Shown here piece by piece: positions 24,232 through 32,618 of a stretch of DNA of 64,000 nt. Below the pieces are notes generated by a model, which saw only the letters and a list, made by a program, of their open reading frames with translations, made no database searches and was not told the DNA's origin. The translations under genes were made by a program, and so were the position numbers. The number at the start of each line of letters is the position of its first letter. The first letter of the stretch is position 1. The stretch covers positions 62,001-126,000 of the forward strand of contig NZ_JBNCMC010000004.1 of assembly GCF_049844995.1 (NCBI RefSeq), written 5' to 3'. The stretch is from Luteimicrobium sp049844995 (GTDB lineage Bacteria; Actinomycetota; Actinomycetes; Actinomycetales; Cellulomonadaceae).

Positions 24232-25442
24232 CCGCCGACGCCGCCACCGGCTACCGGAGCCCCCTGCTCGCGCGGCACGGCGCGGTCGAGGCGTCCGGCC
24301 CCGACGCGGGCGTCGCGTGGCACTACGGCGACCCGACGGCCGAGCAGCGCGCGCTCGAGCGCGGCGTCGGGGTCGCGGACCTGTCGCACACGGGCGTGGT
24401 GCGCGTCGCCGGCCCCGACCGCCTGAGCTGGCTGGACTCGATCACCTCTCAGGACCTGCTCGGCCTGCCGCCGCGCACGTCCACCGAGCTGCTCGTGCTG
24501 GACCCGCACGGTCACGTCGAGCACGCCGCGGGCGTCGTCGACGACGGCGAGTCCACCTGGCTGATCACCGAGGGCTCGCACGCTCCCACCCTGGCCGCGT
24601 GGCTGGACCGCATGAAGTTCATGCTGCGCGTCGAGATCACCGACGCGACCCCGGAGTACGCGGTGCTCGGCGAGCCCGTCGACGCCGAGGGCCCTGAAGG
24701 CGGCCCCGTGACCTGGCGCGACCCGTGGCCCACGACGGCCCCCGGTGGCACCCGCTACGGCCTGCCCGACGACGAGCACCCGGGCGCCGAGCGCGACTGG
24801 CGGCTCGTGCTGGTGCCCCGCGCTGACCTCGTGCGTGAGGTCGAGGCGCGCGAGGCCGTGGGCCGGCGGCTCGTCGGCACCTGGGCGACCGAGGCGTCCC
24901 GCGTCGCGGCCTGGCGCCCCCGGGTCGCGACCGAGGTCGACGACCGCACCATCCCGCACGAGCTCGACTGGCTCCGCACCGCCGTCCACCTGCACAAGGG
25001 CTGCTACCGCGGCCAGGAGACGGTGGCGCGCGTCCACAACCTCGGGCGCCCGCCGCGCCGGCTCGCGTTCGCGCACCTCGACGGGTCGGGGCACACCGTC
25101 CCGGAGGCCGGCGCGCTCGTCCGCCCCGGCGGCCCCGACGCCGACCCGCAGGCGCGCCCGGTCGGGCGCGTGACGAGCGTCGTCCGGCACCACGAGCTGG
25201 GGCCTGTGGCGCTCGTCGTGCTCAAGCGGTCCGCGCCGACCGGCGAGCTGATCGTCGACGGGCTCGCGTCCGGGGACCCTGCCGGCGGCGTGATCGCCGC
25301 GGGGCAGGAGGAGATCGTCCCCGGCGACGGCGTCAGCACCGACCGGCCCGAGGCACGCGGCCCGCTGGCGCGCGGCCTCGGCGGGGGCTCGGCCGGCGTG
25401 GGCTCGCCCGGCTTCGGTGGCGCGCTCGGCCCCGGCGCCTGA
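24228..25442 (+). CDS. ygfZ: Folate-binding Fe-S cluster repair protein YgfZ
   Basis: The protein has 404 residues. It belongs to the GcvT-like YgfZ family, which binds tetrahydrofolate and helps mature or repair Fe-S proteins. The diagnostic K-G-C-Y-x-G-Q-E motif (HKGCYRGQETVARVHNLG, near residue 257) is present, together with LSWLDSITSQDL and the folate-binding barrel DWRLVLVPRADL. The C-terminal 30 residues are a low-complexity Gly-rich tail not seen in E. coli YgfZ. The ATG overlaps the nitrobindin-like stop. Coupling with a heme/NO protein fits protection of Fe-S proteins from nitrosative or oxidative damage. Confidence 0.93.
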   Translation: MTADAATGYRSPLLARHGAVEASGPDAGVAWHYGDPTAEQRALERGVGVADLSHTGVVRVAGPDRLSWLDSITSQDLLGLPPRTSTELLVLDPHGHVEHAAGVVDDGESTWLITEGSHAPTLAAWLDRMKFMLRVEITDATPEYAVLGEPVDAEGPEGGPVTWRDPWPTTAPGGTRYGLPDDEHPGAERDWRLVLVPRADLVREVEAREAVGRRLVGTWATEASRVAAWRPRVATEVDDRTIPHELDWLRTAVHLHKGCYRGQETVARVHNLGRPPRRLAFAHLDGSGHTVPEAGALVRPGGPDADPQARPVGRVTSVVRHHELGPVALVVLKRSAPTGELIVDGLASGDPAGGVIAAGQEEIVPGDGVSTDRPEARGPLARGLGGGSAGVGSPGFGGALGPGA

Positions 25443-25452
25443 CGCTGGCCCC

Positions 25453-26631
25453 ATGCCCGACGACGCCCGCCCGCAGCCCGGCCCGGGTGCGCGCCCCGGC
25501 GGCCCGCACGACGGCGTGACGCAGGCGCGCGTCGTCGCCGCCGACACCTGGCGGCGCCTGCGGATCCTCACCGGCCGCGCACGCGCGCGCCAGGGCGTGG
25601 CCCGCGTGCGCACGTCGTTCGTGCCGATCGCCGTGTCGGCGCTCGCGGCCGGGCTCGCGTACTTCGTGGCCCACCAGCTCTTCGGGCACCCGTTCCCGTT
25701 CTTCGCTCCCGTCGCCGCCTGGGTCTGCCTGGGCTTCGCGCCCGACCGGCAGATCCGCCGGGTGCTCGAGCTCGCGATCGGGGTCGCGCTGGGCGTCGGG
25801 ATCGGCGACGCGATCGTCCACGTGATCGGGTCGGGCGCGTGGCAGGTCGCCGTGGTGCTCGTCGTGTCGGCGCTGGTCGCGCGGTTCGTCGACGCGGGGA
25901 TCCTGCTCACCACCCAGGCCGGGGTCCAGGCGGTCGTGATCGTCCTGCTGCCGCCGTCGGGCACGGGCGGTCCGGTGAGCCGGCTCGTCGACGCGCTGGT
26001 CGGCGGGGCGATCGCGCTCGTCGTCGCGATGCTGTGGCCGCGCGACCCGCGGCGCCGCCTCGCCCTGCTGGGCCGGGAGGCGATCGCCGCGCTCGCCGAC
26101 ACGCTGACGATGCTCGCGGGCGCGCTCGCGCACGGGCGGGCCGACGAGGCGCGCGCGGCGCTCGCTCGCGGCCGCGCGGCCGAGCCGGCGCTCGAGATCT
26201 GGCACACGTCCGCGTCCGACGCGCGTGAGCTGGCCCGCGTGAACGCCCAGGGACGCCGGCACATCACGGTGATCGACCGGTCCGCCGAGCAGGCGGTGCT
26301 CACCGACCGGGTCATGCGCACGGTCCGCGTGCTGGCGCGCCGGACCGCCGCGCTGGCCGGCGACCACGACACGACCGGGCTGGCCGACGTCGTCTCCCGG
26401 TTCGCGGTGGCGGTGCGCGACCTGTCGGCCGCGGTGGGCGAGGGGCGGGACCCGGCGCGCGCCCGCGACGGGCTCCGGGTCGCTGCGGCGCTGCTGGATC
26501 CGCGGGAGCTCGCGCCCGACGACTGGGAGGTCGCGTCGCTCGCACTGCTCGTGCGGTCGGCCGTCGTCGACGCGCTCGAGGCGGCCGGCGAGGACCCGGC
26601 CGCGGCGCGCGACGCGCTCCCGCCGCTCTGA
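25453..26631 (+). CDS. FUSC/aromatic-acid exporter-family membrane protein
   Basis: The protein has 392 residues, and ATG 25453 was chosen over an upstream in-frame start because it lies 10 bases after the ygfZ stop and the extension is low-complexity. An N-terminal membrane half has about six segments (VPIAVSALAAGLAYFVAHQLF, VAVVLVVSALVARFVDAGIL, with the loop HPFPFFAPVAAWVCLG typical of the family). The C-terminal half is cytosolic and helical (AIAALADTLTMLAGAL). Family members export aromatic acids or other weak acids. The substrate is unknown. Confidence 0.85.
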   Translation: MPDDARPQPGPGARPGGPHDGVTQARVVAADTWRRLRILTGRARARQGVARVRTSFVPIAVSALAAGLAYFVAHQLFGHPFPFFAPVAAWVCLGFAPDRQIRRVLELAIGVALGVGIGDAIVHVIGSGAWQVAVVLVVSALVARFVDAGILLTTQAGVQAVVIVLLPPSGTGGPVSRLVDALVGGAIALVVAMLWPRDPRRRLALLGREAIAALADTLTMLAGALAHGRADEARAALARGRAAEPALEIWHTSASDARELARVNAQGRRHITVIDRSAEQAVLTDRVMRTVRVLARRTAALAGDHDTTGLADVVSRFAVAVRDLSAAVGEGRDPARARDGLRVAAALLDPRELAPDDWEVASLALLVRSAVVDALEAAGEDPAAARDALPPL

Positions 26632-26657
26632 GGTGCCCGCACGAGGGGCCCGGGACC

Positions 26658-26699
26658 TGCCAGAACCTGAGCGGGGTATGCCCGGTCGAGGTTCTGACA
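26658..26699. repeat. 42-base palindromic repeat, copy A
   Basis: The outer arms are TGCCAGAACCT and AGGTTCTGACA (one mismatch), separated by 20 bases. The length and arm sequence match copies B (26720-26761) and C (36410-36451). Confidence 0.7.
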
Positions 26700-26719
26700 A
26701 GCCCGGGCGCTCCCGCACG

Positions 26720-26761
26720 TGTCAGAACCTGGCGACCCTATGGCCGTGCCACGTTCTGACG
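26720..26761. repeat. 42-base palindromic repeat, copy B
   Basis: The arms TGTCAGAACCTGG and CCACGTTCTGACG are complementary except for two positions. It lies 20 bases after copy A in the 192-base gap between the FUSC gene and the vapB gene. Confidence 0.7.
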
Positions 26762-26786
26762 GGTCGCGGGTGGTCGGGGCGTCGCT

Positions 26787-26813
26787 GTACACCTGGCAGG
26801 CGTCGGGGTGTAC
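26787..26813 (+). promoter_or_regulatory. VapBC operator and overlapping promoter
   Basis: The inverted repeat GTACACC (26787-26793) and GGTGTAC (26807-26813) has 13 bases between its arms. The right arm overlaps TACGGT (26811-26816), a -10-like box 8 bases before the vapB ATG, so the transcript may be leaderless. Antitoxins of this type autoregulate through such palindromes. Confidence 0.5.
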
Positions 26814-26823
26814 GGTCCCGGAC

Positions 26824-27081
26824 ATGGAGGTCTCCGTGAGCGCGCTCCGCGCCGAGCTCAAGACGTGGCTCGACCACGCCAAGGCGGGGGAGGAGGTCGT
26901 CGTCACCGACCGCGGGGTGCCCGTCGCCCGCCTCTCCGGCATCGACGGCTCCGACCTGGTGGCCGGGCTGCTCCGGGACGGGCTCCTCACGGCGCCCGAG
27001 GAGGAGCGGCCGAGCCTGCCGGCTCCCGTCGCGCGCGGCCAGAACGCCGTGTCTGGCCTCGTCCGGCGGTTGCGTCGGTGA
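26824..27081 (+). CDS. vapB: Phd/YefM-like type II antitoxin (VapB)
   Basis: The protein has 85 residues. The N-terminus MEVSVSALRAELKTWLDHAKAGEEVVVTDRGVPVARL is the Phd/YefM fold that binds DNA as a dimer. The C-terminal half is likely disordered and binds the toxin. ATG 26824 sits just after a -10-like box, so upstream in-frame codons are rejected. The PIN toxin gene follows after 28 bases. The symbol indicates pairing with a VapC-type toxin. Confidence 0.88.
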   Translation: MEVSVSALRAELKTWLDHAKAGEEVVVTDRGVPVARLSGIDGSDLVAGLLRDGLLTAPEEERPSLPAPVARGQNAVSGLVRRLRR

Positions 27082-27109
27082 GGGCCGGTGAGCGGCCGGT
27101 GACGCCGGC

Positions 27110-27592
27110 ATGACGACCGCCTACCTCGACACGAGCGCGCTCGTCCGGCTGGTGCGGCGCGAGCCGGGGAGCGAGCTCGCCGCCGCGCTGTGGAACCGCG
27201 CGCCGATCGTCGCGACCAGCCGCACCAGCGACGTCGAGCTCCGGGCGGTGCTCGCCGCGGGCGCGCGGCGTGGCCTCCTGTCCGACGACGAGCACGCGGC
27301 CGCCCTCGACGCGTGGTCCCACCTCTGGCCCTCGCTGTACCTCGTCGAGATGACGCGCGCCGTCGCCGACCGGGCCGCCGAGCTCGTGACGGTCCACCCG
27401 TTGCGCGGAGGGGACGCCGTGCACCTCGCGTCCGCGCTGCTGCTCGCGCCGGACGTCGTCGTCGCCGTCTGGGACGAGCACGTCGCCGCCGCGGCGGAGG
27501 CCGAAGGGCTCACGGTGCTGCCCGGCCGGTACGCCGCGCACGAGCGGCACGCCCCGCGCGCGGCGTCGCGGCGCGCGGCCGGGGGATCCTGA
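27110..27592 (+). CDS. vapC: PIN-domain toxin (VapC)
   Basis: The protein has 160 residues. It is a PIN ribonuclease with the expected acidic residues: Asp in TAYLDTSALVRL, Glu in TSDVELRAVL, Asp in LRGGDAVHLASAL and Asp in AVWDEHVAAAAEAEGL. VapC toxins cut specific RNAs, often tRNAs or 23S rRNA, until blocked by the antitoxin. A basic 20-residue tail (HERHAPRAASRRAAGG) extends past the usual end. The target RNA cannot be read from sequence. Confidence 0.9.
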   Translation: MTTAYLDTSALVRLVRREPGSELAAALWNRAPIVATSRTSDVELRAVLAAGARRGLLSDDEHAAALDAWSHLWPSLYLVEMTRAVADRAAELVTVHPLRGGDAVHLASALLLAPDVVVAVWDEHVAAAAEAEGLTVLPGRYAAHERHAPRAASRRAAGGS

Positions 27593-27650
27593 GCCCGCGA
27601 CCCGCCGCGGGTCGGTGCCCCGGGTGGGCGGCGTCCCCTACGCTCGGAGG

Positions 27651-27971
27651 GTGTTCAGCACCAGCCAGAGCGTCGTGCTCCTGCTCCTCGTCCTCGCGTC
27701 GTTCCTCGTGCAGGTCTTCGCGCTGATCGACGCCGGGATCCGGCCCGCGCACGCCTACCTCGCCGAGAACAAGCTCAAGAAGCCGATCTGGCTGCTCATC
27801 CTGCTCGTCGCGGCGCTGCTCACCTACGCGCTCGGCGGGAGCTTCTACTCGCTGCTCCTCGTGACCCCGGCCCTGGTCTACCTCGCCGACGTGCGGCCCA
27901 AGCTGCAGCCGTACTCCCGCCGGAGCGGCGGCGGGTCCGGTCCGCGTCGGCCGTCGTCGGGCGGGTGGTGA
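27651..27971 (+). CDS. DUF2516 membrane protein
   Basis: The protein has 106 residues with two or three transmembrane segments (VVLLLLVLASFLVQVFALIDA, PIWLLILLVAALLTYALGG, YSLLLVTPALVYLADV). The motif DAGIRPAHAYLAENKLKKPIW is typical of DUF2516. GTG 27651 is preceded by TACGCT (27639-27644) at six bases, so it is probably leaderless; a nearby GGAGG is too close to act as a ribosome site. It overlaps the asparaginase gene by 4 bases. Function unknown. Confidence 0.82.
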   Translation: MFSTSQSVVLLLLVLASFLVQVFALIDAGIRPAHAYLAENKLKKPIWLLILLVAALLTYALGGSFYSLLLVTPALVYLADVRPKLQPYSRRSGGGSGPRRPSSGGW

Positions 27972-29026
27972 CCCCGATGGGTCGGACGGCGCGCACCATG
28001 TCCGCCTCGCCCGCCGCGCCGCTCGCCGAGGTGATCCGCGGAGACCTCGTCGAGTCGGTGCACGCGGGGCACCTGGTCGCGTTCGACGCCGCCGGCCGCA
28101 CCGTGCTCGAGGCGGGCGACCCTGCCGTCACGTTCTGGCCGCGGTCCTCCCTCAAGCCGGTGCAGGCGCTCGCCATGGTGCGCGCCGGTCTCGACGTGCC
28201 CGACCGCCTGCTCGCGCTCGCGTGCGCGAGCCACGCCGGCGACGCCGTCCACCGCGACGGCGTCCACGAGCTCCTCGGGCTCGCCGGTCTCGACGAGTCG
28301 GCCCTGCGCAACGCCCCGGCGCTGCCGCTCGACCCGGCCGTCGCGCTGGAGTGGGAGCTCGCCGGGCACGGTCCGACCCACCTGACCCAGAACTGCTCGG
28401 GCAAGCACGCCGCCATGCTCGTCACCTGCCGCGTCAACGGCTGGGACACGGGCACGTACCTCGACCCCGAGCACCCGCTGCAGCAGGCGGTCGCCGCGAC
28501 GGTGCGCGAGCTGACCGCGGCCCGACCCGACGCCGAGGGCGGGGCGGACGAGGAGCCCGGCGCCGCGCACGCGACCGTCGACGGCTGCGGCGCGCCCCTG
28601 TTCTCGACGACCGTCGCGGGGCTGGCCCGGGCCTTCGCCCGCATCGGCGGCGCCGGTCGCCGCGACCCGCTGTCGCCCGAGGCCCGGATCGCCCGCGCCA
28701 TGAGCCAGCACCCGCACATGGTGTCGGGCAGCGGCCGGGACGCGACCGTCCTCATGCAGGCCGTCGACGGGCTGATCGCGAAGGACGGCGCCGACGGCGT
28801 GTTCGCGCTCGCCGCCCCCGACGGGCGCGCGCTCGCGTTCAAGGTCGCCGACGGCTCCAAGCGCCCCGTGCACGCCGTGCTCGACGCCGCCCTGCGGGCC
28901 CTCGGGATCGGTCCCGGACCCGGCCCCGACGGTCTCGTGCTGCCGCTGCTGCCGCCGGTCGCCGTCGAGGGCGGCGGGGTCGGCGTGGGCGAGGTGCGTG
29001 CCGTCGTCGGCGGGGACCGGGCGTGA
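27968..29026 (+). CDS. L-asparaginase II family protein
   Basis: The protein has 352 residues. It belongs to the asparaginase family found in Rhizobium and actinomycetes (PF06089-type), not the bacterial type I/II AnsA/B fold. Visible blocks are WPRSSLKPVQALAMV, CASHAGDAVHRDGV, THLTQNCSGKHAAML, VDGCGAPLFSTTVAGLA and MVSGSGRDATVLMQAV, covering the active-site Ser, Lys and Cys residues of that family. GTG 27968 overlaps the upstream stop; an ATG at 28001 is an alternative. It hydrolyses asparagine to aspartate and ammonia in the cytosol. Confidence 0.9.
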   Translation: MTPMGRTARTMSASPAAPLAEVIRGDLVESVHAGHLVAFDAAGRTVLEAGDPAVTFWPRSSLKPVQALAMVRAGLDVPDRLLALACASHAGDAVHRDGVHELLGLAGLDESALRNAPALPLDPAVALEWELAGHGPTHLTQNCSGKHAAMLVTCRVNGWDTGTYLDPEHPLQQAVAATVRELTAARPDAEGGADEEPGAAHATVDGCGAPLFSTTVAGLARAFARIGGAGRRDPLSPEARIARAMSQHPHMVSGSGRDATVLMQAVDGLIAKDGADGVFALAAPDGRALAFKVADGSKRPVHAVLDAALRALGIGPGPGPDGLVLPLLPPVAVEGGGVGVGEVRAVVGGDRA

Positions 29027-29448
29027 GGGCGGTCGTCCAGCGCGTCTCCCGGGCGAGCGTGACCGTCGACGGCGAGGTCGTCGGCGCGATCGAGGAGCCC
29101 GGCCTGCTGGTGCTCGTCGGCGTGACCCACGACGACACGCCGGAGGCCTCCGCGACCCTCGCCCGCAAGGTCGCCGGGCTGCGGATCCTGCGCGACGAGC
29201 GCTCGGTGCTGGACGCCGGCGCACCGGTCCTCGTGGTCAGCCAGTTCACGCTGTACGGCGACACGCGCAAAGGGCGGCGCCCGTCCTGGGTCGCGGCCGC
29301 GCCCGGGCCCGTGGCGGAGCCGCTCGTCGACGCGGTCGTCGCGGGGCTGCGGGCCGCCGGGGTGCACGTCGAGACGGGCCGGTTCGGCGCGATGATGGAC
29401 GTCGCGCTGGTCAACGACGGCCCGTTCACCCTCGTCGTCGACGTCTGA
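29023..29448 (+). CDS. dtd: D-aminoacyl-tRNA deacylase
   Basis: The protein has 141 residues, close to the usual 145. It removes D-amino acids (and glycine from mischarged tRNA-Ala) by RNA-based catalysis. The signature elements are VVQRVSRASVTVDG, LLVLVGVTHDD, SQFTLYGDTRKGRRPSW and the cross-subunit Gly-cisPro motif NDGPFTL. The GTG start overlaps the asparaginase stop by 4 bases. A strong terminator follows 18 bases after the stop. Confidence 0.95.
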   Translation: MRAVVQRVSRASVTVDGEVVGAIEEPGLLVLVGVTHDDTPEASATLARKVAGLRILRDERSVLDAGAPVLVVSQFTLYGDTRKGRRPSWVAAAPGPVAEPLVDAVVAGLRAAGVHVETGRFGAMMDVALVNDGPFTLVVDV

Positions 29449-29466
29449 CCCACCACCCAGGCGACG

Positions 29467-29498
29467 AGGGCCCCGGTCACGGGGGTGACCGGGGCCCT
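29467..29498. terminator. Strong hairpin terminator after dtd
   Basis: A perfect 14-bp stem AGGGCCCCGGTCAC with a GGGG loop. It lies between dtd and the convergent surface-protein gene. Its arm sequence is shared in part with the clpC terminator. Confidence 0.8.
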
Positions 29499-29571
29499 CC
29501 GCGCGACGCCGTGGGGGGTCGTCGCGCCTTCACGGGGCTCTCAGGGGGGTGAGGTCCCGCGGCTCAGGGCG

Positions 29572-30426
29572 TCAGAGCGCTGCCTTGCGGCGCCGGCGTC
29601 CGGCGAGGAGGAGGCCGCCGCCGATGAGCAGGAGCGCGGCCGCCGCGCCGGCGAACGGGAGCACGTTCGCGCCGGTCTCGGCGAGGCCGGAGCGGGCGTC
29701 CGAGCGGGACGCCGGCGTCTCGCCGGGGACCACGCCGGCCGTCGTCGTCCCGGACGTCGGCTCGACCGACGTGCTGGGCGAGCTCGACGGGCCCGGCACG
29801 TTGGCCGGGTTGGCGCACGCGGTCGTCGCCGGCGGGTAGCTGACGACGCTGGAGACGGCGTTGACGGCCGGGAGCGCGAGCGCCGCAGTGACGGTCTTCG
29901 CCGTCCCGGTCCGGTACACGCCGTCGCTGACGTGGGCCCGGGCGGTCGTGGCGACCCCGGTGTAGTCGGCGTCGTGCACGGTGAAGGTGACCTTCACGTC
30001 GGGCCGCACCCAGGTGTACGGGCCGCCCTCCTCCCACGTGCCGTCCTTGAAGACCCAGCCGGGCCAGGCGGTCGGCTGGCCGCCCGACTCCTCGGCGCCG
30101 AGCCACAGGACCTTGCCGGAGACCGGGAGGTTCTTCTGCGTCTGCGAGTGCGAGCCGTCGAGCGACGTCCAGGTGAGGTCGACCGCCGTCGCGGACGGGT
30201 CCTTCGACACGTCGACGGCGTAGCGCAGGTAGGGGACGTTCCCGTCGCACTCGGGCGACTTCACGGCGAGCCCCACGGACGGCTGGTGCGGTGCGCCGTA
30301 CCCGTCGGTGGGCGTCGGCGTCGGGGTCGGGTCGGCGGCGGACGCGGCCGAGGCGGCGACCAGCGTGAGGGGGAGGACCAGCGCGGCGGCCGCGGCCCCG
30401 CGACGCCATGTGCGGGCTGACACCAT
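29572..30426 (-). CDS. Cell-wall-anchored surface protein with LAETG sorting signal
   Basis: The protein has 284 residues. A Sec signal (RGAAAAALVLPLTLVAASAASA) is followed by a mature beta-rich region of about 170 residues (VDLTWTSLDGSHSQTQ, VKVTFTVHDADYTGVA), a Ser/Thr/Pro stalk and the sorting signal LAETG, hydrophobic segment and RRRRKAAL tail. LAxTG is the form used by class E sortases. One Cys pair (near SPECDG and TTACANP) may form a disulfide. The ligand or function is not recognisable. The 236-base gap to the DUF4012 gene on the same strand holds its promoter. Confidence 0.85.
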   Translation of the reverse strand: MVSARTWRRGAAAAALVLPLTLVAASAASAADPTPTPTPTDGYGAPHQPSVGLAVKSPECDGNVPYLRYAVDVSKDPSATAVDLTWTSLDGSHSQTQKNLPVSGKVLWLGAEESGGQPTAWPGWVFKDGTWEEGGPYTWVRPDVKVTFTVHDADYTGVATTARAHVSDGVYRTGTAKTVTAALALPAVNAVSSVVSYPPATTACANPANVPGPSSSPSTSVEPTSGTTTAGVVPGETPASRSDARSGLAETGANVLPFAGAAAALLLIGGGLLLAGRRRRKAAL

Positions 30427-30662
30427 GACGAACTCTTCTCGTAGGTTCACGGCGGATGGTTCACGGGCGACGTGAAGCGGGACGTGTGACGGCCGACGGC
30501 GGCACCACCTCGGTGAGCCCTCGCTCGTGGGCCTGATACTACTCACGGAAGGACGACGCAACTGCAGGTCAGGCGGGTGAACCGGGGGTGATCCCGCGTG
30601 TCGATGCCGATTCGTTACCGGGCTCCCGCCGGTCCGTCGCCCGGGGCGCCGGAATCCTGCCC

Positions 30663-32552
30663 TCAGCCCGTGCAGGACGCCGGATCGACGACCGCCAGGC
30701 CGCCGGCCGTCGTCGTCGGTGTGGTCCACAGCTCGAGGCTCCCGGCGCCCGCTCGGGGGGTGAGGAGCGTGACCCGGAGGGTGGCGGTCCGTCCGGGCGC
30801 GAGGTCGACCGTGAGCTGGGTCGCGGTGCGGCCGGCGACGTCGTGGGTGTCGCCGCCGACGGTCTGCGTGCCGCGCTCGATCACCGGCGCCCCCACCCCC
30901 TGCGGCGTGTACACGGCGACGTTGGTCCGGATCGTGCCGGGCTTGAGGTCGATCCCGGCGGCCTCGCCCGTCACGTAGCTCGGCAGGGACTCCTTCGCGT
31001 CCTTCGGGGCCTCGGACCGGAGCGTCACCGTGTAGACGTCGCGCCGGGTGCCCGACGAGCCGGCGACGCACTGCGACGACGTGAGCCGCGTGCTCGTCCG
31101 CAGGTAGTAGCCCATCTTCCCGGACGTCCCGTCGTTGAGGAGCACCGCCACCGCCGCGCCGCCGCGCGGCGTCGAGGTCAGCGCCCCGCTCAGCTCGGTG
31201 CCCGCGAGGAGGGCCTGCTCGCGGTCGTGCGCGGACCACACGAGGAGGCGGCGCTCGTCGGCGGACGCGGTCAGCGCGTGCTGGAGGTCGGACGCCGGGA
31301 CGTCGCCGTGCAGGAGCGTGTCGAACACGGCGCCGGCGGCCGCGGAGAAGAACGCGTCCTGCTCGGCCGGGTCGGCGATCGCCGCGTAGACCTGCGAGAG
31401 CAGCACGTCCACCGCGTTGTCGGACGTGAGCTCGACGTCGGTGGTCCCGCCGCCCGTCGCCGGGGCCTTCACCGTGACCGGTCCGGTCGCTCCGAGCAGG
31501 TGCGAGAGCGCGACGGGGTCGGTCGCGAGCACGCCGTCGACGGACCCGTGCCCCGCCTTCTTCCACATCGCGGCCATGGTGCGGCCGGTGTCGGGGAAGT
31601 CCGCGAGCATCGTCGTGTCCTGCGGGTAGCGGGCGGGCTGCGTCCCGAACACGTCGGTGGCGTCCTTGCCGAGGTCGACCACGGGCCTCGCCCAGGGGCC
31701 CAGGTCCGCCGACGACGCATGCCCGACGACCGTGACCTTCCCGGCCTTGGCGCGCAGCACCGTGATGGAGCCGGGGATCCCGCCCGACGAGCGCAGCTCG
31801 GCGTTGTTGAGCGACAGGAGCAGATAGGTGCGTGTGCCGTCCGCGCCGAGCATCGACGGCAGCAGCGCGGTGGCGCGGTGGGCGGTGGTGACCGTCGAGC
31901 CGAGCGTGCGCACCTTGTCCTGCAGGCTTGCGACCGGGTCGCCGAGCTGCGGCCGCAGGGACGAGGGGTCGAGCGCGTCCAGGTCCCGCTCGACGGGCAC
32001 CAGTGCCGCGGCGGACCGAGCGACGAGCGGGGCCGCCCGCTCGAGGGGCCCGAGGTCGACGCCGCCGTCCTTCGCGCGCAGCCCCGCCAGGTCGACGACG
32101 CCCGACGCCTCGACGAGCGGCGGCAGCACGTCCTGGGCGAGGTCGTCGACGGAGCGCGTGGCCGTCCGGAACGCCTCGGCGTCCGTGCCGATCCCGGGCA
32201 GCGAGCCCGCCACCGCCCAGACGGGCCCGCTCGTGCCGCGCCGGGCCTTCGCCGTCTTCTCCTGAACCTGGGTCAGCGCATGCTGCGCGGCCTGCGTGTC
32301 GCCGCCGGTGAGCGCCTGCTCGACGGCGGGGACGTCGTCGAGCGCGGAGGTCAGCGCGTCGCGCGCCTCCAGGCCGCCCCTGACGGCCAGCCCGACCGCG
32401 ACCGCCACCGCCACGACGGCGACCGTGATCCCGAGCGCGACCCAGCGCCCCACGTGCCGGCGCCTCGGCCTGGCGCGCCCGTGCGCGGGGACCGGGTGGA
32501 GCTCCGACGCCGGGTCGGGGTCGCCGGGGGCGTCGGGCGGGTCGCTCGGCAT
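30663..32552 (-). CDS. DUF4012 membrane-anchored extracellular protein
   Basis: The protein has 629 residues. A basic N-terminal tail (RARPRRRHVGRW) precedes one transmembrane helix (VALGITVAVVAVAVAVGLAV), then a long outer region with the DUF4012 core (RTYLLLSLNNAELRSSGGIPGSITVL, DFPDTGRTMAAMWKK, GKMGYYLRTSTRL). Members often lie near LytR-CpsA-Psr and polysaccharide genes and may handle cell-wall glycopolymers. ATG 32552 was chosen since a -10-like TAGAGT lies 7 bases before it (leaderless), ruling out the GTG at 32561. Confidence 0.87.
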   Translation of the reverse strand: MPSDPPDAPGDPDPASELHPVPAHGRARPRRRHVGRWVALGITVAVVAVAVAVGLAVRGGLEARDALTSALDDVPAVEQALTGGDTQAAQHALTQVQEKTAKARRGTSGPVWAVAGSLPGIGTDAEAFRTATRSVDDLAQDVLPPLVEASGVVDLAGLRAKDGGVDLGPLERAAPLVARSAAALVPVERDLDALDPSSLRPQLGDPVASLQDKVRTLGSTVTTAHRATALLPSMLGADGTRTYLLLSLNNAELRSSGGIPGSITVLRAKAGKVTVVGHASSADLGPWARPVVDLGKDATDVFGTQPARYPQDTTMLADFPDTGRTMAAMWKKAGHGSVDGVLATDPVALSHLLGATGPVTVKAPATGGGTTDVELTSDNAVDVLLSQVYAAIADPAEQDAFFSAAAGAVFDTLLHGDVPASDLQHALTASADERRLLVWSAHDREQALLAGTELSGALTSTPRGGAAVAVLLNDGTSGKMGYYLRTSTRLTSSQCVAGSSGTRRDVYTVTLRSEAPKDAKESLPSYVTGEAAGIDLKPGTIRTNVAVYTPQGVGAPVIERGTQTVGGDTHDVAGRTATQLTVDLAPGRTATLRVTLLTPRAGAGSLELWTTPTTTAGGLAVVDPASCTG

Positions 32553-32618
32553 GGCCGCCACTCTAAGGGCCGCGGCCGGCGCGCCGTGGCCGTCGGACGG
32601 AACCTCACCCGGCGGTCG

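Noticed and set aside
32559..32561. GTG at 32561 as start of the DUF4012 gene
   Set aside because: It overlaps the -10-like TAGAGT box; the ATG at 32552 fits a leaderless start.
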